Positions 35,045 through 42,367 of a stretch of 64,000 bases of DNA are shown here, piece by piece; position 1 is the first letter of the stretch; every line of letters begins with the position of its first letter. Location of the stretch: contig JBOFSQ010000102.1 in the NCBI GenBank assembly GCA_051651625.1, positions 1 through 64,000 of the forward strand, given 5' to 3'. This DNA comes from JBOFSQ01 sp051651625. GTDB lineage: Bacteria > Planctomycetota > Planctomycetia > Pirellulales > Thermoguttaceae. The notes beneath the pieces were generated by a model that searched no databases, had not been told where the DNA came from, and saw only the letters and a program-made list of their open reading frames with translations. The position numbers and the translations under genes were made by a program.

Positions 35045-35147
35045 CATACTGAAGCCGGTTTGAATTTCCCGTACCAAAACGCTAGCGGCCCATCGAGGCC
35101 GCGGCGCGACGGAGGGCGAAGCCTACAAATTGACCCGTAACGGGTCT
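35045..35147 (-). repeat. dispersed repeat, family C, copy 3
   Basis: Same element in minus orientation. Its AGACCCG end forms the stop codon of the sigma-factor gene (TAG at 35146-35148). Confidence 0.85.
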
Positions 35148-36012
35148 ACCCCGCCGCGCCGTATTTTCGGCGGACACCGTCGAGACTTTGGCCGAGTCGT
35201 GTGAGTGCCATCGTCTCGATCTGTCTGACCCGCTCGCGTGTCAGGCCGAGTTGTTCACCGATTTCTTTGAGCGTTCGCGGTTCTTGGTCTTCGAGTCCGA
35301 ACCGCATCTTCAGGACAGTTGCTTCGCGGTCGTCCATCGCGTTGAGTTCTCGCAAGACGAATGTTAGGTTGTCGTTTGCGAGAATCTCTTCGTCTGGGGT
35401 GTGACGCCGTTCGTCGATGATTGCTTCGTTCATCGACCAACCAGCGTCAACGTTGTCGGTCTGCGGTAAGAGGTTGTGAACAAGAATCGCCTTCTTGATG
35501 ATCGGGAGTTTTTTGCGAGCGATACCGAGTAGCCGCGCCACTTCTTCCGACGTTGGAGTGCGACCGAGATCGTCGAGGAGACGAACACTTGCTCGTCGCC
35601 ACTTTGACAGAATCTCCAGCATGTACGCTGGAATGCGAATCGTTTTAGACGAGTTAATCAGGGCACGCTTGATCGACTGTTTGATCCAGTAACTTGCATA
35701 AGTTGAGAATCGCGTTCCCATTTCGGGATTGAACCCTTCTACGGCCCGCAGAAGACCAAGGTTTCCTTCTTCGATTAGGTCTTGGAGTCCGAGACCTTTG
35801 CCGGAGTAGCCGCGAGCGATGTTTACAACGAGTCGCAGATTTGCGCGAACCATTTGATCGCGTGCCTCGATCTCGCCTCGCACAACGGCGCGGGCCAACG
35901 CAACCTCTTCAGGCTGCGACAACAACGGAGTCGTGTTGATCTCACGAAGATATACTTCAAGTGGTGACTGTACCGCCGTACCGACAAAATTCATACTTTT
36001 TACGTCAACCAT
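35146..36012 (-). CDS. sigma-70 family RNA polymerase sigma factor (RpoD/RpoS-like)
   Basis: The 288-residue factor contains region 1.2 (SPLEVYLREINTTPLLSQPEEVALARAV), region 2 (ANLRLVVNIARGY, DLIEEGNLGLLRAVEGFNPEMGTRFSTYASYWIKQSI), region 3 and region 4 with the helix-turn-helix TLKEIGEQLGLTRERVRQIE. It lacks the long N-terminal region 1.1, so it is probably a group 2 factor rather than the housekeeping one. GAGGTGAT precedes the ATG. Confidence 0.9.
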   Translation of the reverse strand: MVDVKSMNFVGTAVQSPLEVYLREINTTPLLSQPEEVALARAVVRGEIEARDQMVRANLRLVVNIARGYSGKGLGLQDLIEEGNLGLLRAVEGFNPEMGTRFSTYASYWIKQSIKRALINSSKTIRIPAYMLEILSKWRRASVRLLDDLGRTPTSEEVARLLGIARKKLPIIKKAILVHNLLPQTDNVDAGWSMNEAIIDERRHTPDEEILANDNLTFVLRELNAMDDREATVLKMRFGLEDQEPRTLKEIGEQLGLTRERVRQIETMALTRLGQSLDGVRRKYGAAG

Positions 36013-36165
36013 AAATCACCTCTAACGACTCGTCCGTAGCTTCTAGCACGCAGGCAGGCTATCGTCTCGCACGCCGTATTGCACAAGCGGCGTCTAACTA
36101 GGTTTGCGTTGTGGCGACGATAACGGGTGTAACGGTGCGAGAGAAGTTCGTCGTGTAGTCCGTCC

Positions 36166-36193
36166 TTGACAACAATTTTTCGCTTGCGATAAT
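36166..36193 (+). promoter_or_regulatory. sigma-70 promoter of the pyrophosphatase gene
   Basis: A perfect TTGACA is followed 16 bases later by GATAAT (five of six). It lies 82 bases before the ATG at 36276, in the divergent spacer between the sigma factor and the pyrophosphatase. Confidence 0.7.
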
Positions 36194-36275
36194 CTAGGCA
36201 GACTTTGTGTAGTGCGCCGCTTGCTGCTCACTACATGGAAACTCTTCCACCTCAAACCATTTGGAGACCCGTTCG

Positions 36276-39020
36276 ATGCTGTTCACCCGCCACTCTTGGT
36301 CCGTCTGTTGCGCCGCTCTCGCCGCCACGCTGTTGGCGTTCACAACGGCGACCGCCGTTCTCGCGCAAGACGCCACAACTCCCGCTCCCACCGACAACAC
36401 TGCCGTCGTTGTAGATGCTGCCGCTGCCGCCAACGCTGCTGCGGAAGCCGCCGTCGATGCCGCTGATGCTGCCAAAGCTGCTGCCAATGTCGCCGCGCAA
36501 AATGCAAACGCAGTTCACAGCGACCACAGTGCCCCAACAGACGACGGCACCGTCAGCCAATTCCGTGTTGTGTTCATGTGGCTTCTCGCGCTGGTCGGCT
36601 CAATAGCCGCGCTCATTTTCGCAGTCCGCTTCTACAAAGACATGATGAAGTGCGACGAAGGAACCGAGGAGATGATCACCATCGCCGCCGCCGTCCGCGA
36701 AGGGGCGTGGGCGTACCTCAAACGGCAGTATCGCACTGTGGCGATTGTCTTCGTCATTCTTGCGATGTTCCTTGCGTTTCTCGCGTTTGGACTGGAAGTG
36801 CAAAGCCGCATCGTTCCGTTCGCGTTTCTCACCGGTGGTCTCTTCTCCGGTCTCGCGGGATTTTTCGGAATGGTCACCGCAACGCACGCCTCGAATCGTA
36901 CCGCCGCTGGCGCGCAGAAGTCGCTCAATCAAGGGTTGCAAGTCGCGTTCCGCAGTGGTGCGGTTATGGGACTCACGGTCGTCGGTCTGGGACTGATCGA
37001 CATCGTTATTTGGTTCGCCATCTTGTATTGGGGCTTCCCGAAGTTTGGCGTAACGCTAACACTTGAGCAGATAACAGTGACAATGCTCTGCTTCGGAATG
37101 GGTGCCAGTACGCAGGCACTCTTCGCCCGCGTTGGTGGCGGTATCTTCACCAAGGCCGCTGACGTTGGTGCAGACCTCGTTGGTAAAGTCGAAGCGGGGA
37201 TCCCCGAAGACGACAAACGTAATCCGGCGACGATTGCAGACAACGTTGGTGACAACGTTGGTGACGTTGCGGGGATGGGGGCCGACCTTTACGAGTCGTA
37301 CTGCGGCTCGATTCTGGCGACGGCGGCTCTCGGCGTTGCTGCGTTTTACACGCAAGCCGAAATGCTCAACGCGATTTTCCTCCCGATGATCATCGCGTCG
37401 GCGGGGATTTTCCTCTCGATTATGGGGATTTACCTCGTCAAAACCGAAGAGCAAGCCGACCAAGGTACACTCCTCAAAGCACTCGCCAGAGGCGTTGACA
37501 TCTCCAGCATATTGATCGGCATACTGTCGATTGGCTTGGCGTACTTCTTCCTCAATGGACAATGGAACGTCGGCGTGAGTGTAGTCGTTGGTCTTGCCGC
37601 TGGCTGGATCATCGGTAAGTGGACAGAATACTCAACAAGCGACGAATACAAGCCGACTCGTGACATCGCCGAGCAAGCACTAACCGGTCCGGCGACCGTG
37701 ATTATCGCTGGCGTTGCCGGTGGTATGTACAGCGTTTGGGTGCCGGTTCTCGTTGTCGGTGCCGCGACACTCCTTGCGTTCGGATGTTCAAACGGTTTCA
37801 ACTTCACCGATGTCAATCTGTTCGCACTCGGTCTCTACGGCGTTGGTATCGCTGCGGTCGGGATGCTCTCGACACTCGGAATCACGCTCGCTACCGACGC
37901 CTACGGCCCGATTGCCGACAACGCTGGTGGTAACGCCGAAATGTCGGGACTCGATCCTGAAGTTCGCAAACGTACCGACGCTCTCGACTCGCTTGGCAAC
38001 ACGACCGCCGCGACGGGAAAAGGTTTTGCGATAGGTTCTGCCGCTCTGACCGCACTCGCGCTCTTGGCAGCTTACGTCGAAGAAGTTCGCATGGGATTTG
38101 AGCACTGGGGCGATGCGGCGATAAAAGTCGTCGCCCGTGCTGATGACGCCGCTGGTACAACCTACAAGATCAACGACCGTTTCGTCGTGAAGTCGAACGG
38201 TGCTGGCAAAGAAGCGCACAAGTTCATTGCGATGCCTGAGTCGGTTGCCGATGGTAACATCAAGGGGACTTGGGAAAAGATCGCCTTCGGTGCGAAGATT
38301 GATCCGAGCATTCTCAAGGACGACGTCGCGCACGATGCCAAAAATAATGTCGTCCCAACGCTTGCGTTTGCGGCGACGGGTGCGAAACTCGTTCCGGTCA
38401 AGACCGCAACGATGATGGACTGGATGACCTACTATCGCTGTAACCTGATGAACCCGAAAGTTATTGTCGGCGTGTTCATCGGTGCGATGGCGACGTTTGT
38501 ATTCTGCGCGATGACGATGCAGGCGGTTGGTCGTGCTGCTTACGGTATGGTTGACGAAGTTCGTCGCCAATTCCGTGAACATCCGGGAATTATGGACTAC
38601 ACCGAAAAACCCGACTACGCTCGTCCGGTAGACATATCAACTGCGGCTGCGCAGCGTGAGATGATGTGGCCGTCATTTCTCGGTCTTTTCGTGCCGCTGG
38701 CGACGGGCATGGTGCTCGGCGTGACGGGCGTGATTGGTTTGCTTGTTGGGACGCTCACCTGCGGATTCTGCGTTGCGGTCTTTATGGCGAACGCGGGCGG
38801 TGCGTGGGACAACGCCAAGAAGTACATCGAAGCTGGCCACCACGGCGGCAAACGTTCCGACGCCCACAAAGCGGCTGTCGTCGGCGACACCGTTGGCGAC
38901 CCATTCAAAGACACCAGCGGCCCGTCGCTCAACATTCTCATCAAACTCATGAACATGGTGAGCGTTGTTGCGGCTGGCCTCGTCGTTCGCTTCAGCTTTG
39001 AAGCGATGGGGTGGTTCTAG
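36276..39020 (+). CDS. hppA: membrane-bound ion-pumping pyrophosphatase
   Basis: Hydrolyses pyrophosphate and pumps H+ or Na+ across the membrane. Core signatures are intact: DVGADLVGKVEAGIPEDD, the DNVGDNVGDVAGMGADL loop, and DPFKDTSGPSLN near the end. The segment GNTTAATGKGFAIGSA has Ala and Gly at the two positions that mark the K+-dependent subfamily. At 914 residues it is far longer than usual (about 650-760): it has a signal-like N-terminus, an Ala-rich linker to residue 85, and a soluble insert of about 110 residues near 610-720. The ATG at 36276 has GGAG nine bases upstream. Confidence 0.93.
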   Translation: MLFTRHSWSVCCAALAATLLAFTTATAVLAQDATTPAPTDNTAVVVDAAAAANAAAEAAVDAADAAKAAANVAAQNANAVHSDHSAPTDDGTVSQFRVVFMWLLALVGSIAALIFAVRFYKDMMKCDEGTEEMITIAAAVREGAWAYLKRQYRTVAIVFVILAMFLAFLAFGLEVQSRIVPFAFLTGGLFSGLAGFFGMVTATHASNRTAAGAQKSLNQGLQVAFRSGAVMGLTVVGLGLIDIVIWFAILYWGFPKFGVTLTLEQITVTMLCFGMGASTQALFARVGGGIFTKAADVGADLVGKVEAGIPEDDKRNPATIADNVGDNVGDVAGMGADLYESYCGSILATAALGVAAFYTQAEMLNAIFLPMIIASAGIFLSIMGIYLVKTEEQADQGTLLKALARGVDISSILIGILSIGLAYFFLNGQWNVGVSVVVGLAAGWIIGKWTEYSTSDEYKPTRDIAEQALTGPATVIIAGVAGGMYSVWVPVLVVGAATLLAFGCSNGFNFTDVNLFALGLYGVGIAAVGMLSTLGITLATDAYGPIADNAGGNAEMSGLDPEVRKRTDALDSLGNTTAATGKGFAIGSAALTALALLAAYVEEVRMGFEHWGDAAIKVVARADDAAGTTYKINDRFVVKSNGAGKEAHKFIAMPESVADGNIKGTWEKIAFGAKIDPSILKDDVAHDAKNNVVPTLAFAATGAKLVPVKTATMMDWMTYYRCNLMNPKVIVGVFIGAMATFVFCAMTMQAVGRAAYGMVDEVRRQFREHPGIMDYTEKPDYARPVDISTAAAQREMMWPSFLGLFVPLATGMVLGVTGVIGLLVGTLTCGFCVAVFMANAGGAWDNAKKYIEAGHHGGKRSDAHKAAVVGDTVGDPFKDTSGPSLNILIKLMNMVSVVAAGLVVRFSFEAMGWF

Positions 39021-39145
39021 GAAACGTGATTGTAACCGTTCACGGTTTGCAAGTAGCGTCGCTGATTATGGTTCTTTGTAACTGTTCACGATCAATTTCA
39101 ATCTTCCCGCATTTGCGGGGGGGGGGGCGTGAGCGGTTGCAATAA
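39021..39145. repeat. intergenic repeats with 11-G tract
   Basis: Contains two copies of the TAACCGTTCACGG-type motif (39030, 39079) and a run of 11 G at 39117-39127. No gene. Confidence 0.55.
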
Positions 39146-39355
39146 AAACGAGGTTTTCACGTCAATGACTGCAACAGTTTTACCGAGTCGCGCGTTGAGT
39201 TGCTTGTAGAGTCGCAACAAATTCCGTCGCGGTTTGATGGGTTGCAGGTCGTTGTGTGTCCTGCCAACATTGAAGCGTTCCTTGGAGTGGAGAGAGAACT
39301 GCGTCTCCAAGTTGTGGCTGAAGTGGTCGCCGAGGACCAGAAAATGCGACTGTAA
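39146..39355 (+). pseudogene. remnant of an upstream gene lacking a start codon
   Basis: A frame of 69 codons runs from a TAA at 39143 to a stop at 39353. The product looks protein-like (SRVELLVESQQIPSRF, VVCPANIEAFLGVE, LQVVAEVVAEDQKMRL), but there is no credible start codon. Its stop overlaps the ATG of the 21-residue frame at 39355, which in turn overlaps the PD-(D/E)XK-like gene, as in an operon. It is probably the 3' end of a truncated operon partner. Confidence 0.4.
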
Positions 39356-39420
39356 TGGACACGCCACAAGAATTCAGAGATGTTGCCAAGCGGCTACTCA
39401 CTAGGAGAGATTTCCGATGA
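39355..39420 (+). CDS. 21-residue frame linking two overlapping genes
   Basis: MDTPQEFRDVAKRLLTRRDF begins in TAATG with the remnant upstream and ends in ATGA with the next gene. It could be a translational-coupling leader or a further fragment of a damaged gene. The evidence is only the neat double overlap. Confidence 0.3.
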   Translation: MDTPQEFRDVAKRLLTRRDFR

Positions 39421-40043
39421 CAACAATGGATGAATTGCGAGAGATCGTCGCCAATTTCTCTCGTCGCGTTGACACTATCATAGCAGACAACGCTGCGCAG
39501 ACTGCGGAGTTGAAAGCGATATTAGCCGACAACGTCGCGCTGTTGAGAGCGTCTATCGACGAAGAACGTAAAAAGACCGAGGCGTCGCAGCGAAAGACCG
39601 AGGCGGTCGTTCGCAAAATTGCGAACGACTTTCATAGTCAGTGGGGTCGCCTCGTCGAATCGCTCGTCAAGAACCAGTTGTTGCCGCTTCTCAATGGTTA
39701 CGGCATCCCCGTTATGGACACGTCCGAACGGCGCACCGGTCACTACGAAGGCAAAGAGTTTGAGATCGACATCATAGCTCACGATGGCGACAAAGTCGTT
39801 CTCGTTGAAGTGAAAACGACGTTGCGGCCAGACGACGTTGAGAAGTTCGTTACGAAGTTGGGTTACGCACGCGCCTCGCTGAGCGAGTGTTACAATCGTC
39901 GCGTGATTGGAGCGGTAGCGTTCTTGCACGAAGCTGCGAACGCCGCGAAGTTCGCGCAGAGCAAAGGACTCTTCACCATCGTCGCCACTGGAAACGGTGC
40001 CGTCATCACCAACCCTGAACCGTTTACGCCAAAAGAATGGTAA
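39417..40043 (+). CDS. PD-(D/E)XK nuclease-like protein with coiled-coil N-terminus
   Basis: The 208 residues start with a coiled coil (about 1-75, rich in Glu, Lys and Ala), followed by a domain with the nuclease-superfamily pattern: acidic E in GKEFEIDIIAHDGD and EVK in VVLVEVKTTL. That layout occurs in uncharacterised DUF3782/DUF1626-type proteins. AGGAG precedes the ATG. Whether it cuts DNA, and which DNA, cannot be told. Confidence 0.65.
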   Translation: MTTMDELREIVANFSRRVDTIIADNAAQTAELKAILADNVALLRASIDEERKKTEASQRKTEAVVRKIANDFHSQWGRLVESLVKNQLLPLLNGYGIPVMDTSERRTGHYEGKEFEIDIIAHDGDKVVLVEVKTTLRPDDVEKFVTKLGYARASLSECYNRRVIGAVAFLHEAANAAKFAQSKGLFTIVATGNGAVITNPEPFTPKEW

Positions 40044-40081
40044 GATGCGTAAGACGGTTTAGTCATTCTCGCCTCCCCCCC

Positions 40082-40109
40082 TTGGTGTGTGGCGTTTGTC
40101 GGTTACAAT
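40082..40109 (+). promoter_or_regulatory. candidate promoter of rpmI-rplT
   Basis: TTGGTG and TACAAT are 16 bases apart, about 70 bases before the rpmI ATG. The -10 element matches at five of six positions. Confidence 0.5.
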
Positions 40110-40180
40110 CCCGCCCGCTAGATTCGTGACCGTCTGGCGAGCATAATAAGCAGGTTCAAGAAAAAGAAGGACGTATCAAT

Positions 40181-40381
40181 ATGCCCAAGCAGAAGACGCA
40201 CAAAGGTGTCAGTAAGCGATTTCGCGTGACAGGAACCGGTAAGGTGAAACACCGCCGTAGCGGAACGAGCCACTTGGCTTGGCGTTTGACGACGAAGCGG
40301 AAACGCAAACTCCGTGGGACGGGCGTTCTATCGGCGACCGAGACGCGACGTATCTTGCGAGTCTTGCCGAACGAGTCCTGA
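40181..40381 (+). CDS. rpmI: 50S ribosomal protein bL35
   Basis: The 66-residue basic protein begins MPKQKTHKGVSKRFRVTGTGKVK and contains the conserved HRRSGTSHL segment. AAGGA precedes the ATG. rplT follows 71 bases later. The gene infC, which usually heads this operon, is not here. Confidence 0.95.
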   Translation: MPKQKTHKGVSKRFRVTGTGKVKHRRSGTSHLAWRLTTKRKRKLRGTGVLSATETRRILRVLPNES

Positions 40382-40452
40382 TCCTGTCGTGGTTCAGAAA
40401 TCGCGTCAGCGAAACAACAACATTCACACAATTTTCTTGCGGATAGACTCTC

Positions 40453-40803
40453 ATGAGAACTTCAAAAGGTGCAGCGCGGCGTCAATCGAAGCGGCGTATT
40501 TTTCAACGGGCCAAAGGATTTTGTTCGGGGCGCGGGAAGCTGCTGCGAACCGTTAAAGAGACGATTGTTCGCGCCGACGCATTCTCAACGCGCGACCGGC
40601 GTGCGAAGAAGCGCGATTATCGTCGCCTCTGGATTACTCGCATCAACGCTGCTGTGCGTATGATGGGGATGCGTTACAGCGAGTTCATCGCTGGTTTGGT
40701 GAAGGCCAAAGTTGCCCTCAACCGCAAGGTGCTGGCCGACATGGCCGTCTGCGATCCCGCCGCGTTTGAGGCGGTCGTCGCCATCGCACGCAAGTCGCTC
40801 TAA
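40453..40803 (+). CDS. rplT: 50S ribosomal protein bL20
   Basis: The 116 residues match bL20 over the whole length: RTSKGAARRQSKRRIFQRAKGF, RDRRAKKRDYRRLWITRINAA and YSEFIAGL. bL20 assembles early on 23S rRNA and in some bacteria represses its own operon. Intact. Confidence 0.95.
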   Translation: MRTSKGAARRQSKRRIFQRAKGFCSGRGKLLRTVKETIVRADAFSTRDRRAKKRDYRRLWITRINAAVRMMGMRYSEFIAGLVKAKVALNRKVLADMAVCDPAAFEAVVAIARKSL

Positions 40804-40818
40804 AAATGTTGTTGCGTT

Positions 40819-42147
40819 CTATCGCAATCCGATCCGCGTTATGCGCGGGTCGTTGTCGGCGCGGGAGAGTTCGGCGACCCGCTGTTTTATCTGCGGGTCT
40901 TGAAGCGTCGCCAAAAAAGAAATCGCCGCATAACGAACGTCTGGGTGCGGGTCTGCGGTGAGTGCGTCCCACCAGTAGATCGGTGTCACGCCAATCACGC
41001 CCGGAAGTTGCGATACCAGTTCTAACCGAATCGCTTTGTCGGGATGATACAAGCGGTACGCGAGCCGCATCAGCTCTGGCGTAAGTCGATCACGACTTGT
41101 CAAAATATCTTCGGCGCGTTTACGCAAAACGCCACTCGGATGGTGGAGCAGCCGCATTAACTCTGGCGGCGAACACTGATTAATATCGTCGATAGAAACA
41201 CTTCCGAGCGGTGTTAACTCGACCGGTTCGAGTGTCGAATCGTTTGTACGACGAATCGGCGGGGCGAGCGGCGTGACGCGACTCGCGATCTTGGTTTGTC
41301 CGGTGTCGTCGTGGAGTTCGCCGATCTTGGCTGGCGTATTTTGCGACGCGACAAGTGTCGCGGTTGAATCTTCCACCACAGAGCCGCGACGTGAGAACGC
41401 ACTTGTAAGTGCCTGTCTGGCAGCGGTTGCGTCGCGCGCGGCGAGCATCGTTTCGGGGGCGGAGTCCTTGAAGTTTGATGTCGGTTTCTGCCGTTGCCAC
41501 TGCGTCGCCGCCAACATTTCCTCGGTCGTCTCGCTCCATTCGCTCGGCGGGCCACCACGCGACAACGCCAAACTCATATCGCGTCGCGTCTTGATTTCTT
41601 GCGAAACGTCAACGCCGCCGATCAACTCCACACAAGCATCATTGATGCGCGTGACGGTGAACGGCTCTTGAGAGAGCGAAGGCGAAGATGGCAAACGGTG
41701 TAACATCGTCCGCGCGATTTCCGCTGCGGCACATCGCCCACTCGGCCCCCACGACGGCGACATGTCGGCAAGGTTTGTCGCTAGTCGCTCCCACCGTTTG
41801 AGTTGCCCTTCGCCATCGAGCGGAACATCGGACGTTAACCACGTCAAAATTTGTTGCCGACAAAAAGTGTGAATCGCCTCGCGTTTGTGACCAAGCCCGG
41901 CGACGAGAACGGGGATTGTCAGTTCTTGCGTTTGCGTGAACAGTTCCAGTTTTTGCGGCAAGTCGCGCGGCGGTGTCGTCTCAAACTGGTCCCAAAACAG
42001 GGCCGGATTGCTAACAAAAAACGCCGTCCAAAGACCGCTGCCGACAAGCAGAGCAATCGCCGTCAAAGGCACGATAATCCCCCACGGCGAAGTCAAAAAC
42101 GCCACAAACAGAGAACGAATCGTGCGAAGTGATTTGGTGCGGTTCAT
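40819..42147 (-). CDS. membrane-anchored HEAT-repeat-like protein
   Basis: The 442 residues have an N-terminal membrane segment (WGIIVPLTAIALLVGSGLWTAFF) and a helical body. The last 130 residues resemble HEAT repeats (PELMRLLHHPSGVLRKRAEDIL; DPHPDVRYAAISFLATLQDPQI). The middle third is polar and probably disordered. No ribosome site is seen. Such proteins serve as scaffolds; the partner is unknown. Confidence 0.65.
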   Translation of the reverse strand: MNRTKSLRTIRSLFVAFLTSPWGIIVPLTAIALLVGSGLWTAFFVSNPALFWDQFETTPPRDLPQKLELFTQTQELTIPVLVAGLGHKREAIHTFCRQQILTWLTSDVPLDGEGQLKRWERLATNLADMSPSWGPSGRCAAAEIARTMLHRLPSSPSLSQEPFTVTRINDACVELIGGVDVSQEIKTRRDMSLALSRGGPPSEWSETTEEMLAATQWQRQKPTSNFKDSAPETMLAARDATAARQALTSAFSRRGSVVEDSTATLVASQNTPAKIGELHDDTGQTKIASRVTPLAPPIRRTNDSTLEPVELTPLGSVSIDDINQCSPPELMRLLHHPSGVLRKRAEDILTSRDRLTPELMRLAYRLYHPDKAIRLELVSQLPGVIGVTPIYWWDALTADPHPDVRYAAISFLATLQDPQIKQRVAELSRADNDPRITRIGLR

Positions 42148-42149
42148 TT

Positions 42150-42366
42150 TTCGTAAGCGTTCACGGTTTGTTTCGTCATTCCTGCGCAGGCAGGAATCTA
42201 AAGGGAAGGTGTCATCGGAGTGATTGCATGTGTTTTTACGTCATTCCTGCGCAAAAATACGACGCAACATGTGCAATCGTGTCGGCAATGCGTGTGATTT
42301 GGATTCCTGCCTACGCAGGAATGACGGATTAGGCGGAATGACGGATACAGGAATCAACCATGAACG
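42150..42366. repeat. REP-like hairpins (CATTCCTGCGCAGGCAGGAAT type)
   Basis: Two or three copies of the palindrome ATTCCTGCxxAGGCAGGAAT occur at 42177-42197, 42243-42250 and 42304-42322, with AACCGTTCACGG-type motifs at both edges (42156, 42355). Similar hairpins are at 44374-44396 and 52769-52790. No gene. Confidence 0.75.
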
Positions 42367-42367
42367 G

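Noticed and set aside
37788..38582. 264-residue minus-strand frame inside the pyrophosphatase gene
   Set aside because: Antisense to a strongly conserved membrane enzyme.
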